NCBI GenBank assembly: GCA_038231255.1
Contig: JBBRLR010000003.1
Span: 44,866 to 108,865 of the forward strand
DNA from: JALYUS01 sp038231255
GTDB taxonomy: Bacteria > Chloroflexota > Chloroflexia > Thermomicrobiales > JALYUS01
Reading direction: 5' to 3'
DNA: 64,000 nucleotides
Below are positions 23,744-33,044 of the stretch, one piece after another. The translations under genes and the position numbers were made by a program. Numbering within the stretch: position 1 is the stretch's first letter; each line of letters opens with the position of its first letter. The notes under the pieces were generated by a model. That model ran no database searches and was not told the DNA's origin. It saw only the letters and a program-made list of their open reading frames with translations.

Positions 23744-25333
23744 ATGACGCGCGCGCGAATGGACGGTGGCCCGACCGGATTGTTCCTTTCCCGGCGGCAG
23801 GCGCTCCAGCGGGGCGTGGCGGCGGCAGGCGCGGCGGTTGCCGCTGTGGCGCTCGCGGCCTGCGGTGGGGGCGGGTCGTCCAATGCCGGCAATCTCTCAA
23901 CCGCGACGGGGTCGGCTGGCGCGGCAACCAAAGCGCCCGCCGCCAGTGGTGGGGCGCCGACGACTGCCGCAGCTGCCGGGACTGTTGCCCCGTCACCCGC
24001 CGGGTTCTCGGTCGCGACCTCCGCGCCCGTCGGCACGACAGCGAGTGGTTCGGCGCCGGCCGGAACGACCGCAGCGAGCGGTTCGGCGGCTGCACCGGCG
24101 ACGAGTGGGTCGTTCGACTGGCAGAAATATAAGGGCACAACGCTGCGGTTGTTCGTGCCGGTCAATCCCTCGCATACGACGATCAAGAATGTCCTGCCGG
24201 AGTTCGAGAAATTGACCGGCATGAAAGTCAATTATGAGGAACTGCCCGAGGCGAACGCGCGCGAGAAACTGACGGTGGAGTTCACCGCCGGGAGCAGTAC
24301 GATTGATGTCTTCGTCTCCAGTTTGCATCAGGAACGGCTTTTGTTCGCCAAGAATGGCTGGTATACCCCGCTCGATGAGTATCTCAACAGCCCGACGCTG
24401 ACCGCGCCGGATTATGACTGGAACGACTTCTTTCAGGGTGCGAAAGACATCGCCAGCGTCAATGGCAAACTAATCGGCACGCCCGAAAACATGGACACCA
24501 ACATCACCTATTATCGCAAGGACCTCTTCGATGCGGCGGGGCTGAAGCCGCCGCAGAACATGGACGAGATGGAGGCGGCGGCCAAGAAACTGCACAACCC
24601 GCCGACCGTCTACGGCTTCGTTGCGCGTGGGCAGAAGACGCAGAACGCGACGCAGATTGACCCGTACTTCCGCAACTTCGGCGGCGGCTACTTCGACAAG
24701 AGCGGCCAGCCGATCATGAACAGCGAAGGCGACATCAAGGCGGTGGATTACTACGCCTCGCTGCTCAAGAAGTATGGCCCGCCCGGTGTGACCAACTTCA
24801 ACTGGCCCGAGGCGAGCGCGCTCTTCCAGCAGGGGCGCGTGGCGATCTATACCGATGGCGCGGGCTTCGCGGGGCCGTTCGAGGATAAGACGAAGTCCAC
24901 CGTCGCGGGGAAGATGGGTTATGGCATTTTCCCCGCCGGCCCCGCAGGCAACTTCCCACCGCTCTACGGCAATTCCTACTCGATTTACTCCGGCTCCAAA
25001 AACAAGGAAGCCGCGTGGTTCTTCTGCCAGTGGGCGACGAACAAGGCAAACGTCCTCAAGGTACTCGCGGGCGGCACCGCCGTCGGGCGCAACTCAGCGT
25101 GGAGCAACCCGGCGGCCCGGTCGAGTTCGGCACTGCCCGGCGAGTACTTCGATTCGACATTCGCTATGCTTAAGGCTTCCGTGCCCGGCTTGCCGCCCGT
25201 GATCCATGTCGCGGAATCGCGCGACATCATCAGCGTCGGCGTCATTGATGTCATCAATGGGCAGGACGCCAAGACCGTGATGAACCGCGTGCAGCAGGAG
25301 TTTGTCGCCTTCCTGGCGCGGGACAAGAATTGA
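23744..25333 (+). CDS. ABC sugar transporter solute-binding lipoprotein
   Basis: 529 residues from the ATG preceded by GAGGAGG at 7 nt. Leader with a twin-arginine motif (S-R-R-Q-A-L-Q-R) and a lipobox L-A-A-C; a Ser/Ala/Thr/Gly-rich linker follows (about residues 45-125). The binding domain starts near T-L-R-L-F-V-P-V-N-P and has features of family 1 solute-binding proteins (L-P-E-F-E-K-L-T-G, Y-Y-R-K-D-L-F-D-A-A-G). First gene of an importer operon with two permeases and an arabinofuranosidase, which suggests arabinose-containing oligosaccharides as substrate (inference). The ATPase gene is not here; MalK/MsmK-type ATPases are often shared. Confidence 0.85.
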   Translation: MTRARMDGGPTGLFLSRRQALQRGVAAAGAAVAAVALAACGGGGSSNAGNLSTATGSAGAATKAPAASGGAPTTAAAAGTVAPSPAGFSVATSAPVGTTASGSAPAGTTAASGSAAAPATSGSFDWQKYKGTTLRLFVPVNPSHTTIKNVLPEFEKLTGMKVNYEELPEANAREKLTVEFTAGSSTIDVFVSSLHQERLLFAKNGWYTPLDEYLNSPTLTAPDYDWNDFFQGAKDIASVNGKLIGTPENMDTNITYYRKDLFDAAGLKPPQNMDEMEAAAKKLHNPPTVYGFVARGQKTQNATQIDPYFRNFGGGYFDKSGQPIMNSEGDIKAVDYYASLLKKYGPPGVTNFNWPEASALFQQGRVAIYTDGAGFAGPFEDKTKSTVAGKMGYGIFPAGPAGNFPPLYGNSYSIYSGSKNKEAAWFFCQWATNKANVLKVLAGGTAVGRNSAWSNPAARSSSALPGEYFDSTFAMLKASVPGLPPVIHVAESRDIISVGVIDVINGQDAKTVMNRVQQEFVAFLARDKN

Positions 25334-25334
25334 G

Positions 25335-26288
25335 ATGGCACACTCCACAGTCCCCGCGCGGCTGACGACCGCGCGGGAGGGTCTGCAACAAACGAACCGA
25401 CGCTTCACGGCCACCTGGTGGGACAGCCGCGCGCGCTGGATCTTCCCGATCCCCGCAGTGCTGGCGGTGGGCATTCTTGTCGTCTTCCCGCTCGCCTACA
25501 CCGCGTGGATGAGCCTGCACGCGTGGTCCGGCTCGATCACGGACGCGCCGCAGTGGATCGGCTTGGAAAACTTTAAGCGTTTTGTCGCCGAAGATACGCG
25601 CTCCTGGCTCGCCGTTTGGCGCACCCTGATTTTCGCCGGGCTGGCAATCGTCTTGCAGACCTTCTTCGGCGTCTCGCTCGCATTGCTGCTGAATCGCGAA
25701 TTCCGGGGCAAGAGCATCGCCCGCACGATCGCGCTGTTGCCGATGGTGACGACGCCCGTCGTCATCGCAGTGATGTGGACGCTGATCCTCAACCCGACGC
25801 AGGGCGCGTTGCCGTATATCTTCTCGCGATTGCATCTGCCGCAGGTGCTCTGGCTGAGCGACCCGCATATCGTCATCCCCGCGCTGGTGATGGTAGATAC
25901 GTGGGAATGGACGCCGCTCATCATGTTGATTACGCTGGCCGGCCTCGCCGCCCTGCCGACCGAGCCGATTGAGGCCGCGCGCATTGACGGCGCAACGGCG
26001 TGGCAGTCATTCTGGCGGATCACCCTGCCGCTCCTCCGGCCCGCGATCATGGTTGCGGTGCTTTTTCGCGCGATTGACGCGATCAAGACGTTCGACATCA
26101 TCTTCGCGATGACTGGCGGCGGCCCCGGCAATGCCTCCGAGACGCTGAATGTCTACACCTTCCAGACCGCCTTTAACTACCAGAAGATCGGTTACGCGTC
26201 GTCCTTGCTCGTCATTTTCTTCGCGATCGTGATGGGTTTCTCGCTCCTATTGATCCGGCTGCGGAGGGCGTCGTCATGGCAAGCATAG
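25335..26288 (+). CDS. ABC sugar transporter permease (MalF type)
   Basis: 317 residues. The ATG is 1 nt after the TGA of the binding-protein gene. Six membrane helices; the EAA motif (E-A-A-R-I-D-G-A-T-A-W-Q-S-F-W-R-I-T-L-P) is intact for docking an ATPase. F-A-M-T-G-G-G-P follows, as in MalF/UgpA-type proteins. Translationally linked to both neighbours. Confidence 0.88.
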   Translation: MAHSTVPARLTTAREGLQQTNRRFTATWWDSRARWIFPIPAVLAVGILVVFPLAYTAWMSLHAWSGSITDAPQWIGLENFKRFVAEDTRSWLAVWRTLIFAGLAIVLQTFFGVSLALLLNREFRGKSIARTIALLPMVTTPVVIAVMWTLILNPTQGALPYIFSRLHLPQVLWLSDPHIVIPALVMVDTWEWTPLIMLITLAGLAALPTEPIEAARIDGATAWQSFWRITLPLLRPAIMVAVLFRAIDAIKTFDIIFAMTGGGPGNASETLNVYTFQTAFNYQKIGYASSLLVIFFAIVMGFSLLLIRLRRASSWQA

Positions 26289-27133
26289 CCCGCTCGCGAT
26301 CCGACCGGCGGCCAGTGATGTCGCGCAAGGTGGTGCGGAATATCCTCTACACGCTGGCGCTCGTTGTCATGTTGTTCCCCGTCGTCGCTTTCTTCTATTG
26401 GATGCTGCTGATCTCGCTGCGCTCGGACCTCATCAACAACGCGTATCCTCCCGTCTTCGTGCCGCGCAGCCTGACCCTGAACAACTACAAGCAGGTGCTG
26501 GAGGAGAACGCCATCCTCCATGATGGGTTGAACAGCCTGATCGTCGCGGTCGGCTCGACGGCGATTGGTATGGTGCTCGGCGTCCCCGCAGCGTACAGCA
26601 TCGCGCGCTGGCGGCAGCAACGGCTCGCGCTCGTCATCCTTATCTCGCGCATCATCCCGGCGATCAGTTTTCTCGTGCCGTGGTATATCCTTTTCAGCCG
26701 CGCAAAACTGGTGGATACCTATGTCGCCTTGATCGTCACGCACCTCATCGTCGCCCTGCCGTTGATTACCTGGATCATGATCGGTTTTTTCGAGGATTTG
26801 CCGCCGGAGTTGGAGGAGTCCGCGCGGATTGATGGCTGCTCGCTCTACGGCGCGTTCATGAAGATTGCCGTGCCGCTCGCGCGCCCCGGCATCATCGCCG
26901 CGACGATTATCAGTTTCATCTTCTCGTGGAATAACTTCATCTTCTCGGTCGTCCTAGCGGGGTCGCGGACGCGCACGCTACCGCTCGCCGCGTACAAACT
27001 GCTGAACTTTTCCTCCTTCAGTTACGGCGGCCTCACCGCGACTGCCGTGCTCATCACTTTGCCGATCATCTTGCTTGCCCTCGCCGTGCAGCGGTATCTT
27101 GTCGCCGGGCTGACGGTCGGCGGCGTGAAATAG
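26276..27133 (+). CDS. ABC sugar transporter permease (MalG type)
   Basis: 285 residues; its ATG overlaps the end of the MalF-type gene by 13 nt. Six helices, with EAA motif E-E-S-A-R-I-D-G-C-S-L-Y-G-A-F-M-K-I-A-V-P and the C-terminal G-L-T-V-G-G-V-K typical of MalG/UgpE. Forms the heterodimeric channel with the preceding permease. Confidence 0.88.
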   Translation: MASIARSRSDRRPVMSRKVVRNILYTLALVVMLFPVVAFFYWMLLISLRSDLINNAYPPVFVPRSLTLNNYKQVLEENAILHDGLNSLIVAVGSTAIGMVLGVPAAYSIARWRQQRLALVILISRIIPAISFLVPWYILFSRAKLVDTYVALIVTHLIVALPLITWIMIGFFEDLPPELEESARIDGCSLYGAFMKIAVPLARPGIIAATIISFIFSWNNFIFSVVLAGSRTRTLPLAAYKLLNFSSFSYGGLTATAVLITLPIILLALAVQRYLVAGLTVGGVK

Positions 27134-27140
27134 GGGCCGA

Positions 27141-27268
27141 AATCTCTGCCTGCCCGGCGGTCACTCGGCTTCCTTCCAAGGGAAGGGGAGTGAGCCTTTT
27201 CGCGGTCAGGACGTTACAACATTCGTGACGAGTCAAGCCCTCCCTTTTCGAGGAGGGGTTGGGGGAGA
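27141..27268. repeat. Diverged CCTTCC/GGAAGGGG intergenic repeat
   Basis: Contains TTCCTTCC-AA-GGGAAGGGGAG with GAGCC, a middle section, then GTCAAGCCCTCCC-TTTTCG-AGGAGGGGTTGGGGG: the two-hairpin plan of the CCTAACCCCC repeats, but with diverged outer arms. The GGGGGAGAGG at its right end is the probable ribosome-binding sequence of the following TTG-start gene. Confidence 0.5.
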
Positions 27269-27271
27269 GGT

Positions 27272-28762
27272 TTGTTGGTCGATACAACAATGCACATCCG
27301 TACCGACGCGCCGATTGGTACGATTTCGCCCCGGCTGTACGGGCACTTCGCGGAGCATCTGGGGCGCTGTTGCTACGATGGTCTCTGGGTCGGCGCAGAT
27401 GCGGCAGGTACCCCGCACGAGGTGGGGTTCCGGGCGGACGTGCTCGATGCTTTACGCGCGTTGCCCGTGCCGTTGCTGCGCTGGCCCGGCGGCTGCTACG
27501 CCGATCATTACCACTGGCGAGACGGCATCGGGCCAGCGGGAACGCGCCCCCGGCGGCTCGGCATGTCCTGCGGACTGACGGTCGAGGACGACAACACGCT
27601 CGGCACGCACGAGTTTCTGCGACTCTGCGCGCTGATCGGCGCGGAGCCGTACCTCGCGGGCAACGTCGGCACGGGCACGCCGCAGGAGCTGTGCGACTGG
27701 CTGGAATACTGCAACAGCGCGCTCGACACTACCCTGACGCGCGAGCGGGCCGCGAACGGCACTCCTGCCCCCTTCGACGTGCGACTTTGGGGCGTCGGCA
27801 ACGAGAACTGGGGCTGCGGAGGCAACTACGACGCCGTGACCTACGCGCGCGAGTACCGGCGCTATGCGACGATGCTGCGCCACATAGACCCCAACGCGGA
27901 ACTCGTCGCCTGCGGCCTCGAAGACGAGTGGAACGGCGCGCTGCTCGACACCCTCGGCAACCGGCTCGATCTCGTTGATCACCTCTCCATCCACGATTAC
28001 TGGTCGGCCGGTGGGCCGGAAACGGATTTCAATGAGGAGCAGTACTACATGCTGCTTGCCCAGGCGGACGCGACCGAGGTATTTGTCCAACGCACGGCGG
28101 CGATCATCGCCCGTGCGACGGGCGGGCAGCGACAGATTGGTATCGCCCTCGATGAGTGGGGTGTTTGGCATCCTGAAGCGCGCCGCAATGGTTGGGGCGA
28201 CATCCCCGGTCGTCGCCCGATTACCTATGAGCAGGCGGGCACGCTGCGCGATGCGCTGGCAGCGGCGATTGCGCTGGAGGGCTTTCACCGGCAGTGCAAC
28301 ATCCTTTCGATGGCGAACCTCGCTCAGATCGTCAATGTCCTCCACGCTCCCGTGATGACTGGGCGGGACGGCGGGCCGATGTGGGTGACGCCGACCTATC
28401 ATGTCCTCCGGTTGCACGCTCCGCACATCGGCGCGACGGCGCTCGCGGTGGAATCTGGCGGGGGAGCGACCGTGCCGAGCGGCGCGCCCGCCGTCAGCGG
28501 CACGGCCTCGGTACGTGGGCAAGAGATAGCCGTGACGCTCATCAACCGCCATCTCACGGAGGTGGCCACGGTCTCGATTCGCGGCGTAATGGGCGCGGCG
28601 ACGGCACAGGGGCACATGCTCACTGCCGATCCACACGAGCAGAACAGTGCGGAGAACCCGAACCGTGTCGCGCCTATCCCGCTTGCGGTCAGTGGCGACG
28701 CGGGTGACGGTTGGCGTGTCGCGCTACCGCCGCATTCGGTCGCGACGGTGCAGTTTCGGTAA
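27272..28762 (+). CDS. abfA: Alpha-L-arabinofuranosidase, family GH51
   Basis: 496 residues from TTG 27272 (GGAGAGG about 5 nt upstream; an ATG 18 nt later is the alternative). N-terminal I-S-P-R-L-Y-G-H-F-A-E-H-L-G, L-L-R-W-P-G-G-C-Y-A-D-H-Y-H-W and V-G-N-E-N-W-G-C-G-G (acid/base Glu) are GH51 hallmarks; I-A-L-D-E-W-G-V-W (nucleophile Glu) completes the retaining site. No signal peptide, so it acts in the cytoplasm on arabino-oligosaccharides imported by the transporter just upstream. A C-terminal beta-sandwich follows from about residue 390. Confidence 0.9.
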   Translation: MLVDTTMHIRTDAPIGTISPRLYGHFAEHLGRCCYDGLWVGADAAGTPHEVGFRADVLDALRALPVPLLRWPGGCYADHYHWRDGIGPAGTRPRRLGMSCGLTVEDDNTLGTHEFLRLCALIGAEPYLAGNVGTGTPQELCDWLEYCNSALDTTLTRERAANGTPAPFDVRLWGVGNENWGCGGNYDAVTYAREYRRYATMLRHIDPNAELVACGLEDEWNGALLDTLGNRLDLVDHLSIHDYWSAGGPETDFNEEQYYMLLAQADATEVFVQRTAAIIARATGGQRQIGIALDEWGVWHPEARRNGWGDIPGRRPITYEQAGTLRDALAAAIALEGFHRQCNILSMANLAQIVNVLHAPVMTGRDGGPMWVTPTYHVLRLHAPHIGATALAVESGGGATVPSGAPAVSGTASVRGQEIAVTLINRHLTEVATVSIRGVMGAATAQGHMLTADPHEQNSAENPNRVAPIPLAVSGDAGDGWRVALPPHSVATVQFR

Positions 28763-28816
28763 ACGAGTTGCCTGCGTGCATCTTCTGGGGGTATCGTGTG
28801 CCGGGGGGTTAGGTTC

Positions 28817-29752
28817 TTGACCAAGCGCGATTTTCTGAAACTGACGGACCTTTCGCGGGACGAGGCATACGCGGTCTTCGATCTGGCGACGCGGCTGAAG
28901 GCGGCGCCGAAGGGAAGCCACACGCACGTCCTCGCTGGGCGGGCGGTCGCCGTCATTCTGGAAAAGCCGAGCCTTCGAACACGCGGTTCCTACAATGTCG
29001 GCATCGCGCAACTCGGTGGCTATCCACTATCAATCGGCGATGAGATGCAACTCGGCGCGCGTGAGCCGATCCGGGACGGTGCGCGCGTCCTGGCGCGCTA
29101 TTGCGACGCGATTGTGTATCGGACCTTTGGGACGGATCGGTTGCTGGAAATGGCGACCGCGCCGGTTCCTGTCGTCAACGCCTTGACCGACGACGGACAG
29201 CCCGGTCAGATTCTCTGCGACATGTTTACGATTATCGAGGCGTTTCAGGCGATGGAGGGGCTAAACACGCCGACCCTCGCTGGCTGCCGGGTCGCCTTCA
29301 TTGGCAATGGGACGTCAAACACCGTCCGTTCTTTGATGGAGGCTGCCCGGCTTTTCGACTTCCATCTCACGGTCGCCTCGCCAGAGGGATATCGCCCGCC
29401 GGCGGATGAGATCGCCGTGACTGGCGAGCATGTGATCTTTCGTTCCTCACTGACGGCGGTGCGGGATGCGGATGTGATCTATACCGATGTCTGGCGAGAT
29501 ATGGGCCGGGAGATGGACCCAGCCGTTATGCGCGCGACCTTTTCCGACTGGACCGTAGATAGTGAACTCGTTTCGGTCGCGCCGCCGCACGCGATTGTGC
29601 TGCACTGCCTCCCCGCGCATCGGGGCGAGGAGATCAGCGACGGGGTGATCGAGGGGCCGCGCTCTCGCGTCTGGGATCAGGCCGAGAACCGTCTGCACGT
29701 TCAGAAAGCCCTACTTTGCTTCCTACTCGGCGTCGGGGATCGCGTGCCCTGA
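28817..29752 (+). CDS. Ornithine carbamoyltransferase-like protein, atypical motifs
   Basis: 311 residues from TTG 28817; GGGGGGTTAGG (a repeat-arm fragment) provides the ribosome-binding sequence. Overall layout is that of ornithine carbamoyltransferase: I-L-E-K-P-S-L-R-T-R, E-M-Q-L-G-A-R-E-P-I-R-D, V-N-A-L-T-D-D, H-C-L-P-A-H-R-G-E-E-I and W-D-Q-A-E-N-R. Three usual signatures are changed: S-T-R-T-R reads S-L-R-T-R, H-P-C-Q reads Q-P-G-Q, and the S-M-G ornithine loop reads D-M-G. It is an OTC relative, but the amino-group acceptor may not be ornithine. No other arginine gene is nearby. Confidence 0.8.
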   Translation: MTKRDFLKLTDLSRDEAYAVFDLATRLKAAPKGSHTHVLAGRAVAVILEKPSLRTRGSYNVGIAQLGGYPLSIGDEMQLGAREPIRDGARVLARYCDAIVYRTFGTDRLLEMATAPVPVVNALTDDGQPGQILCDMFTIIEAFQAMEGLNTPTLAGCRVAFIGNGTSNTVRSLMEAARLFDFHLTVASPEGYRPPADEIAVTGEHVIFRSSLTAVRDADVIYTDVWRDMGREMDPAVMRATFSDWTVDSELVSVAPPHAIVLHCLPAHRGEEISDGVIEGPRSRVWDQAENRLHVQKALLCFLLGVGDRVP

Positions 29753-29856
29753 TTCGGTTTAGGTGAGAAAAGTCGCACGAGGGGAGCGACCGCGCTGTCT
29801 CTCCCATGTCTCGCGCTATTGTGCATTCTATCACAATCGCGCCGCGATTCAACGGG

Positions 29857-29962
29857 ATTTGAATCATGAAGGCGCGAAGGACACGAAGGAAAGATAGAGA
29901 AAGAAGAATATTTTTCTCTCCTCTTCCTCTTCTTCGTGCCTTCGTGCCTTCGTGGTTCAAAT
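29857..29962. repeat. Intergenic inverted repeat, CACGAAGG family
   Basis: Left arm ATTTGAATCATGAAGG with CGCGAAGGACACGAAGG, right arm CTTCGTGCCTTCGTGG and TTCAAAT; AT-rich loop. Each arm is itself built from tandem CACGAAGG-like units. It lies in the 343-bp gap between the carbamoyltransferase and the aminotransferase, which otherwise shows no gene. Confidence 0.7.
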
Positions 29963-30095
29963 CTCATTCCCTCATTTGGCAGGGGTTCGTGCGGCGATGT
30001 ACACTGCGCGGAATGGTTGCATGCATCCCCTGGCGCATCCGGCACCCCGCGGTAGCCCGTCGTTGTGGGGGTTTTACGGGGAAGGGATGGATAGG

Positions 30096-31343
30096 ATGGC
30101 GGAGACCGTCACACGGACGAATGAACCACCGATGGACTTGCTCGGGCTAACGGGGCAGGCGGCTCGCAGTGTGGATGTCAACTACTTTAACTACGACCCC
30201 ACTGATACCCGGATTTCGTTCGCCGGTGGCTTGCCGGACCCGGCATCGCTGCCGACCGACGATGTGGCGCAGGCAACGGTGAAGGCGCTCGCCGAACACG
30301 GCACGACCGCCCTCCAATATGGTCGCGTCGGCGGCTACCTCCCGCTCGTGGACTTCCTGCGCGACAAACTGAAGCGCACGCAGATGATGGACATCCCGGC
30401 GGATGGCATCCTGCTCACCGCCGGTTCGATGCAGGCGCTCACCTTTGTCGTCAATCTGCTCGTGGATCGCGGCGACACGATCATCAGCGAGGACCCGGTC
30501 TGGCCGGGCGGCGTCGGCCTTTTTAATATGATCGGTGCGAAGATCGTCACCGTGCCGCTGGACGATCAGGGTATGCGGGTGGACGTGCTGGCGGAACGGC
30601 TGGCGGCGCTCAAGGCGCAGGGCATCCGGCCCAAGTTCATCTACACCCTGCCGACCTTCCAGAATCCGGTCGGCGTCACTGCGCCCGTCGAGCGCCGTCT
30701 GCGCCTCCTCGATCTCGCCGAGGAATACAATACCTTTGTTTTCGAGGACGATGCCTACAATGATCTGCGCTTCGACGGCGAACCGTTGCCCGCGATCTAT
30801 GCCCTCGATCGGCAGCGGGGCGGTAACCGCGTCATCTCGATCGGTACCTTCTCGAAAATCCTCGGCGCGGGGATGCGTATCGGCTGGGTCGTCGCGCCGC
30901 CGCAACTGATAGGCAAGATTGGCGGACTGAAGGGCGATGGCGGTGTCAGTCCGTTCGCGACGACAGCGACAGCGGAGTTCTGCCTGGCGGGCAAGTTGGA
31001 GCCGCACATCGAAACGCTCAAAGGTATCTACCACCGCAAGCGCGACGCGATGGTCGGCGCGCTCGAAGAGCATATGCCGGAAGATGTGACGTGGACGGTG
31101 CCGGACGGCGGCTTCTTCATGTGGTTGACGCTGCCGGAAAATATTAATACGGCGAAACTGATGCCGCTCGCCGCACAGGAAGGGATTGACTACCTGCCGG
31201 GCGTCGCCTGCCGCTTCGGCGGCGCGGGAACGAACGCCATCCGGCTTTCCTTCAGTGTGATGACGGAAGAACAGATCCGTGAGGGCATCGCGCGTCTCGG
31301 CAGACTCATTCACCGCGCGATGTCAGGGAAAACACAGGACTGA
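30096..31343 (+). CDS. PLP-dependent aminotransferase, class I (LysN/MocR-like)
   Basis: 415 residues from the second of two ATGs, placed 9 nt after GGGGAAGGG. Fold-type I signatures: S-F-A-G-G-L-P-D-P at the N-terminus, T-A-G-S-M-Q-A-L (phosphate-binding loop), Y-T-L-P-T-F-Q-N-P-V-G (cofactor Asn) and S-I-G-T-F-S-K-I-L-G-A-G-M-R-I-G-W (Schiff-base Lys and phosphate Arg). The I-S-F-A-G-G-L-P type is seen in 2-aminoadipate aminotransferases (LysN) and valine-pyruvate-like enzymes. Its stop codon lies inside the ACTGAGG repeat. Confidence 0.85.
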   Translation: MAETVTRTNEPPMDLLGLTGQAARSVDVNYFNYDPTDTRISFAGGLPDPASLPTDDVAQATVKALAEHGTTALQYGRVGGYLPLVDFLRDKLKRTQMMDIPADGILLTAGSMQALTFVVNLLVDRGDTIISEDPVWPGGVGLFNMIGAKIVTVPLDDQGMRVDVLAERLAALKAQGIRPKFIYTLPTFQNPVGVTAPVERRLRLLDLAEEYNTFVFEDDAYNDLRFDGEPLPAIYALDRQRGGNRVISIGTFSKILGAGMRIGWVVAPPQLIGKIGGLKGDGGVSPFATTATAEFCLAGKLEPHIETLKGIYHRKRDAMVGALEEHMPEDVTWTVPDGGFFMWLTLPENINTAKLMPLAAQEGIDYLPGVACRFGGAGTNAIRLSFSVMTEEQIREGIARLGRLIHRAMSGKTQD

Positions 31344-31386
31344 GGACTGAGGACTGAGAGCCAAACCCCTCAGTCCTCAGTCCTCA
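31341..31386. repeat. Intergenic hairpin, ACTGAGG family
   Basis: An 18-bp perfect stem: TGAGGACTGAGGACTGAG (31341-31358) with its complement at 31369-31386 and a 10-nt loop. The arms are tandem GGACTGA units. The TGA stop of the aminotransferase is part of the left arm. A related copy is at 55057. Confidence 0.75.
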
Positions 31387-31407
31387 TCGCTTATTAGGGG
31401 GCTCGCG

Positions 31408-31986
31408 ATGAGCGTTAATGTGGGCGTGTTTATTGATGTATCGAATCTTTTCTATTCCGCACGCAGCATGGGCGTGGAGGTGAACTACATCCGTCTGTTG
31501 GAGCATGTGACGCGCAATCGGCATCTGATCCGGGCGAGTGCGTACACCGGCATTGACCCGGAGAATGGCAGCCAGCGGCGGTTCGTGGACTTTCTCAGCG
31601 CCAATGGCTACCGCGTCGTTTGCAAGGACATCCAGAAGCACGAGAGCGGACGCATTAAGGCGGACCTCGATGTCGAGATGACGCTGGATGTCTACATGAT
31701 GTCCGAAAAGTTCGAGGTCGTCGTGCTGATCACGGGCGACGGTGATTTCAAGCGGCTCGTCGAGGTCGTGCAGCAGAAGGGCGTGCGGGTCGAGATCGTC
31801 GGCTTTGGCGCGAGCACATCGAGCGACCTGATCGCGATGGCCGACCAGTTCACCGAGATCAGCACGATCCCCGAAATCTTCCGCAACAGCAGCGCGCCGC
31901 AACCGACGAATGGCGATGTCCCCGCCGCCTCGCGCGATGTCCTGAACGGAAGTTCGTTCGCGCTCAACCGCCCCCGCCCGGCCTGA
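31408..31986 (+). CDS. NYN-domain (LabA-like PIN-fold) protein
   Basis: 192 residues; AGGGGG 6 nt before the ATG. V-G-V-F-I-D-V-S-N-L (first acidic residue), K-A-D-L-D-V-E-M-T-L-D (second cluster) and L-I-T-G-D-G-D-F (third) are the NYN/PIN-like nuclease signature; G-F-G-A-S-T-S-S-D-L follows. This family includes RNases and LabA-like regulators. The C-terminal about 40 residues are disordered. Followed 9 nt later by the FemX gene, so probably the same operon. Confidence 0.85.
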   Translation: MSVNVGVFIDVSNLFYSARSMGVEVNYIRLLEHVTRNRHLIRASAYTGIDPENGSQRRFVDFLSANGYRVVCKDIQKHESGRIKADLDVEMTLDVYMMSEKFEVVVLITGDGDFKRLVEVVQQKGVRVEIVGFGASTSSDLIAMADQFTEISTIPEIFRNSSAPQPTNGDVPAASRDVLNGSSFALNRPRPA

Positions 31987-31994
31987 GCACACGG

Positions 31995-33044
31995 ATGACG
32001 AGTGCGACTAGTCCCTTCACACCCGCCGATGAAACCGAACTCGATCCGGCGTCGCACTACGATGTGCGGGCGGATACCGCCCGCGCGAGTGTGCTGCAAC
32101 GGCATGCATGGGGCATGTTTAAGGAGCGGCACGGCTGGCAGGTCGCGCGGGACGCGGGCGACGGATTCGCAGCGCAGGTGCTGCTGAAGCGTAAGTTCGG
32201 CATCACGATTGGCTACGTGCCGCGCGGCCCGGCGGTGGATTGGCATGACGCCGATGCAGTTGCCCGCTGCATCGGCGCGCTCGATGCCTTGTGCAAACGC
32301 GAAGGCGTCGCCCTCGCGCTGATCGAGCCGGATGCGATGCTTCCTGCGGATTTCGATTGCCGACGGTACGGCTTGTCGCTGTCGAACCTCTCCGTGCAGC
32401 CGCTCAGGACGATCACCGTGCGCTGCGACCAGGATGATGACGCGCTGCTGGCTGCGATGAAGCAGAAAACGCGCTACAACGTCCGCCTCGCGGCGAAGCG
32501 GGGTGTGACGGTACGGCAGGGGAGCGCGGACGATCTGCCCGCCTTCTGGTCCCTGCTGCAAACGACGGCGACGCGCGATGCCTTCGGCGTGCATACGCTC
32601 GGTTACTATGCCGATCTGCTCCGCTTCTTCCCGCCGCCGGATCAGGGCGCGCTGCTCTGCGCCGAATATGGCGGCGAAATCGTCGCGGCGGCGATCCTGC
32701 TGTGCGGCGGGCCGAACGCGATCTACCTCGCGGGCGCGTCGAGCGATACCCACCGCGAGCACATGCCGACCTACGCCCTCCAATACGCCGCCTTACGGTG
32801 GGCGCGCGATGTCGGCTGCACGCACTACGACCTGTGGGGCATCCCGCCGACCGACGCGCCGCCGGACACCGCGCAGGGCGAGCAGCAGAATGTCCGCGAC
32901 GGCCTTTGGGGCGTCTTTCGCTTCAAGCAGGGGTTCGGCGGCGATGTCGTGTCATATCCCGGCATCTTCGTCCGCCAGTATCGCCCGTTGATTGGGCGCA
33001 TCGCGCTGCGAGCGATCAATCGCCAGCGGGGGATCCTCGGATGA
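31995..33044 (+). CDS. FemX/FemAB-family aminoacyltransferase
   Basis: 349 residues. Two GNAT-like folds: N-terminal S-V-L-Q-R-H-A-W-G-M-F-K (typical FemX opening), then K-Q-K-T-R-Y-N-V-R-L-A-A-K-R-G (helical-arm region) and Y-D-L-W-G-I-P-P with the C-terminal F-R-F-K-Q-G-F-G-G. These enzymes use aminoacyl-tRNA to add cross-bridge residues to peptidoglycan stem peptides. The stop overlaps the start of murE (ATGA), a coupling that supports a role in cell-wall peptide synthesis. Confidence 0.87.
   Translation: MTSATSPFTPADETELDPASHYDVRADTARASVLQRHAWGMFKERHGWQVARDAGDGFAAQVLLKRKFGITIGYVPRGPAVDWHDADAVARCIGALDALCKREGVALALIEPDAMLPADFDCRRYGLSLSNLSVQPLRTITVRCDQDDDALLAAMKQKTRYNVRLAAKRGVTVRQGSADDLPAFWSLLQTTATRDAFGVHTLGYYADLLRFFPPPDQGALLCAEYGGEIVAAAILLCGGPNAIYLAGASSDTHREHMPTYALQYAALRWARDVGCTHYDLWGIPPTDAPPDTAQGEQQNVRDGLWGVFRFKQGFGGDVVSYPGIFVRQYRPLIGRIALRAINRQRGILG

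Noticed and set aside
29940..29965. GTGGTTCAAATC resembling a tRNA T-arm
   Set aside because: It is the right arm of a CACGAAGG-type inverted repeat; no acceptor stem, anticodon arm or D-arm can be formed.
32702..33040. Long open frames opposite or overlapping FemX, MurE, AspRS and RuvB
   Set aside because: They are shadows of high-GC coding sequence: Arg/Pro-rich, no family similarity, no ribosome-binding sequences, and the other frame carries clear domain motifs.
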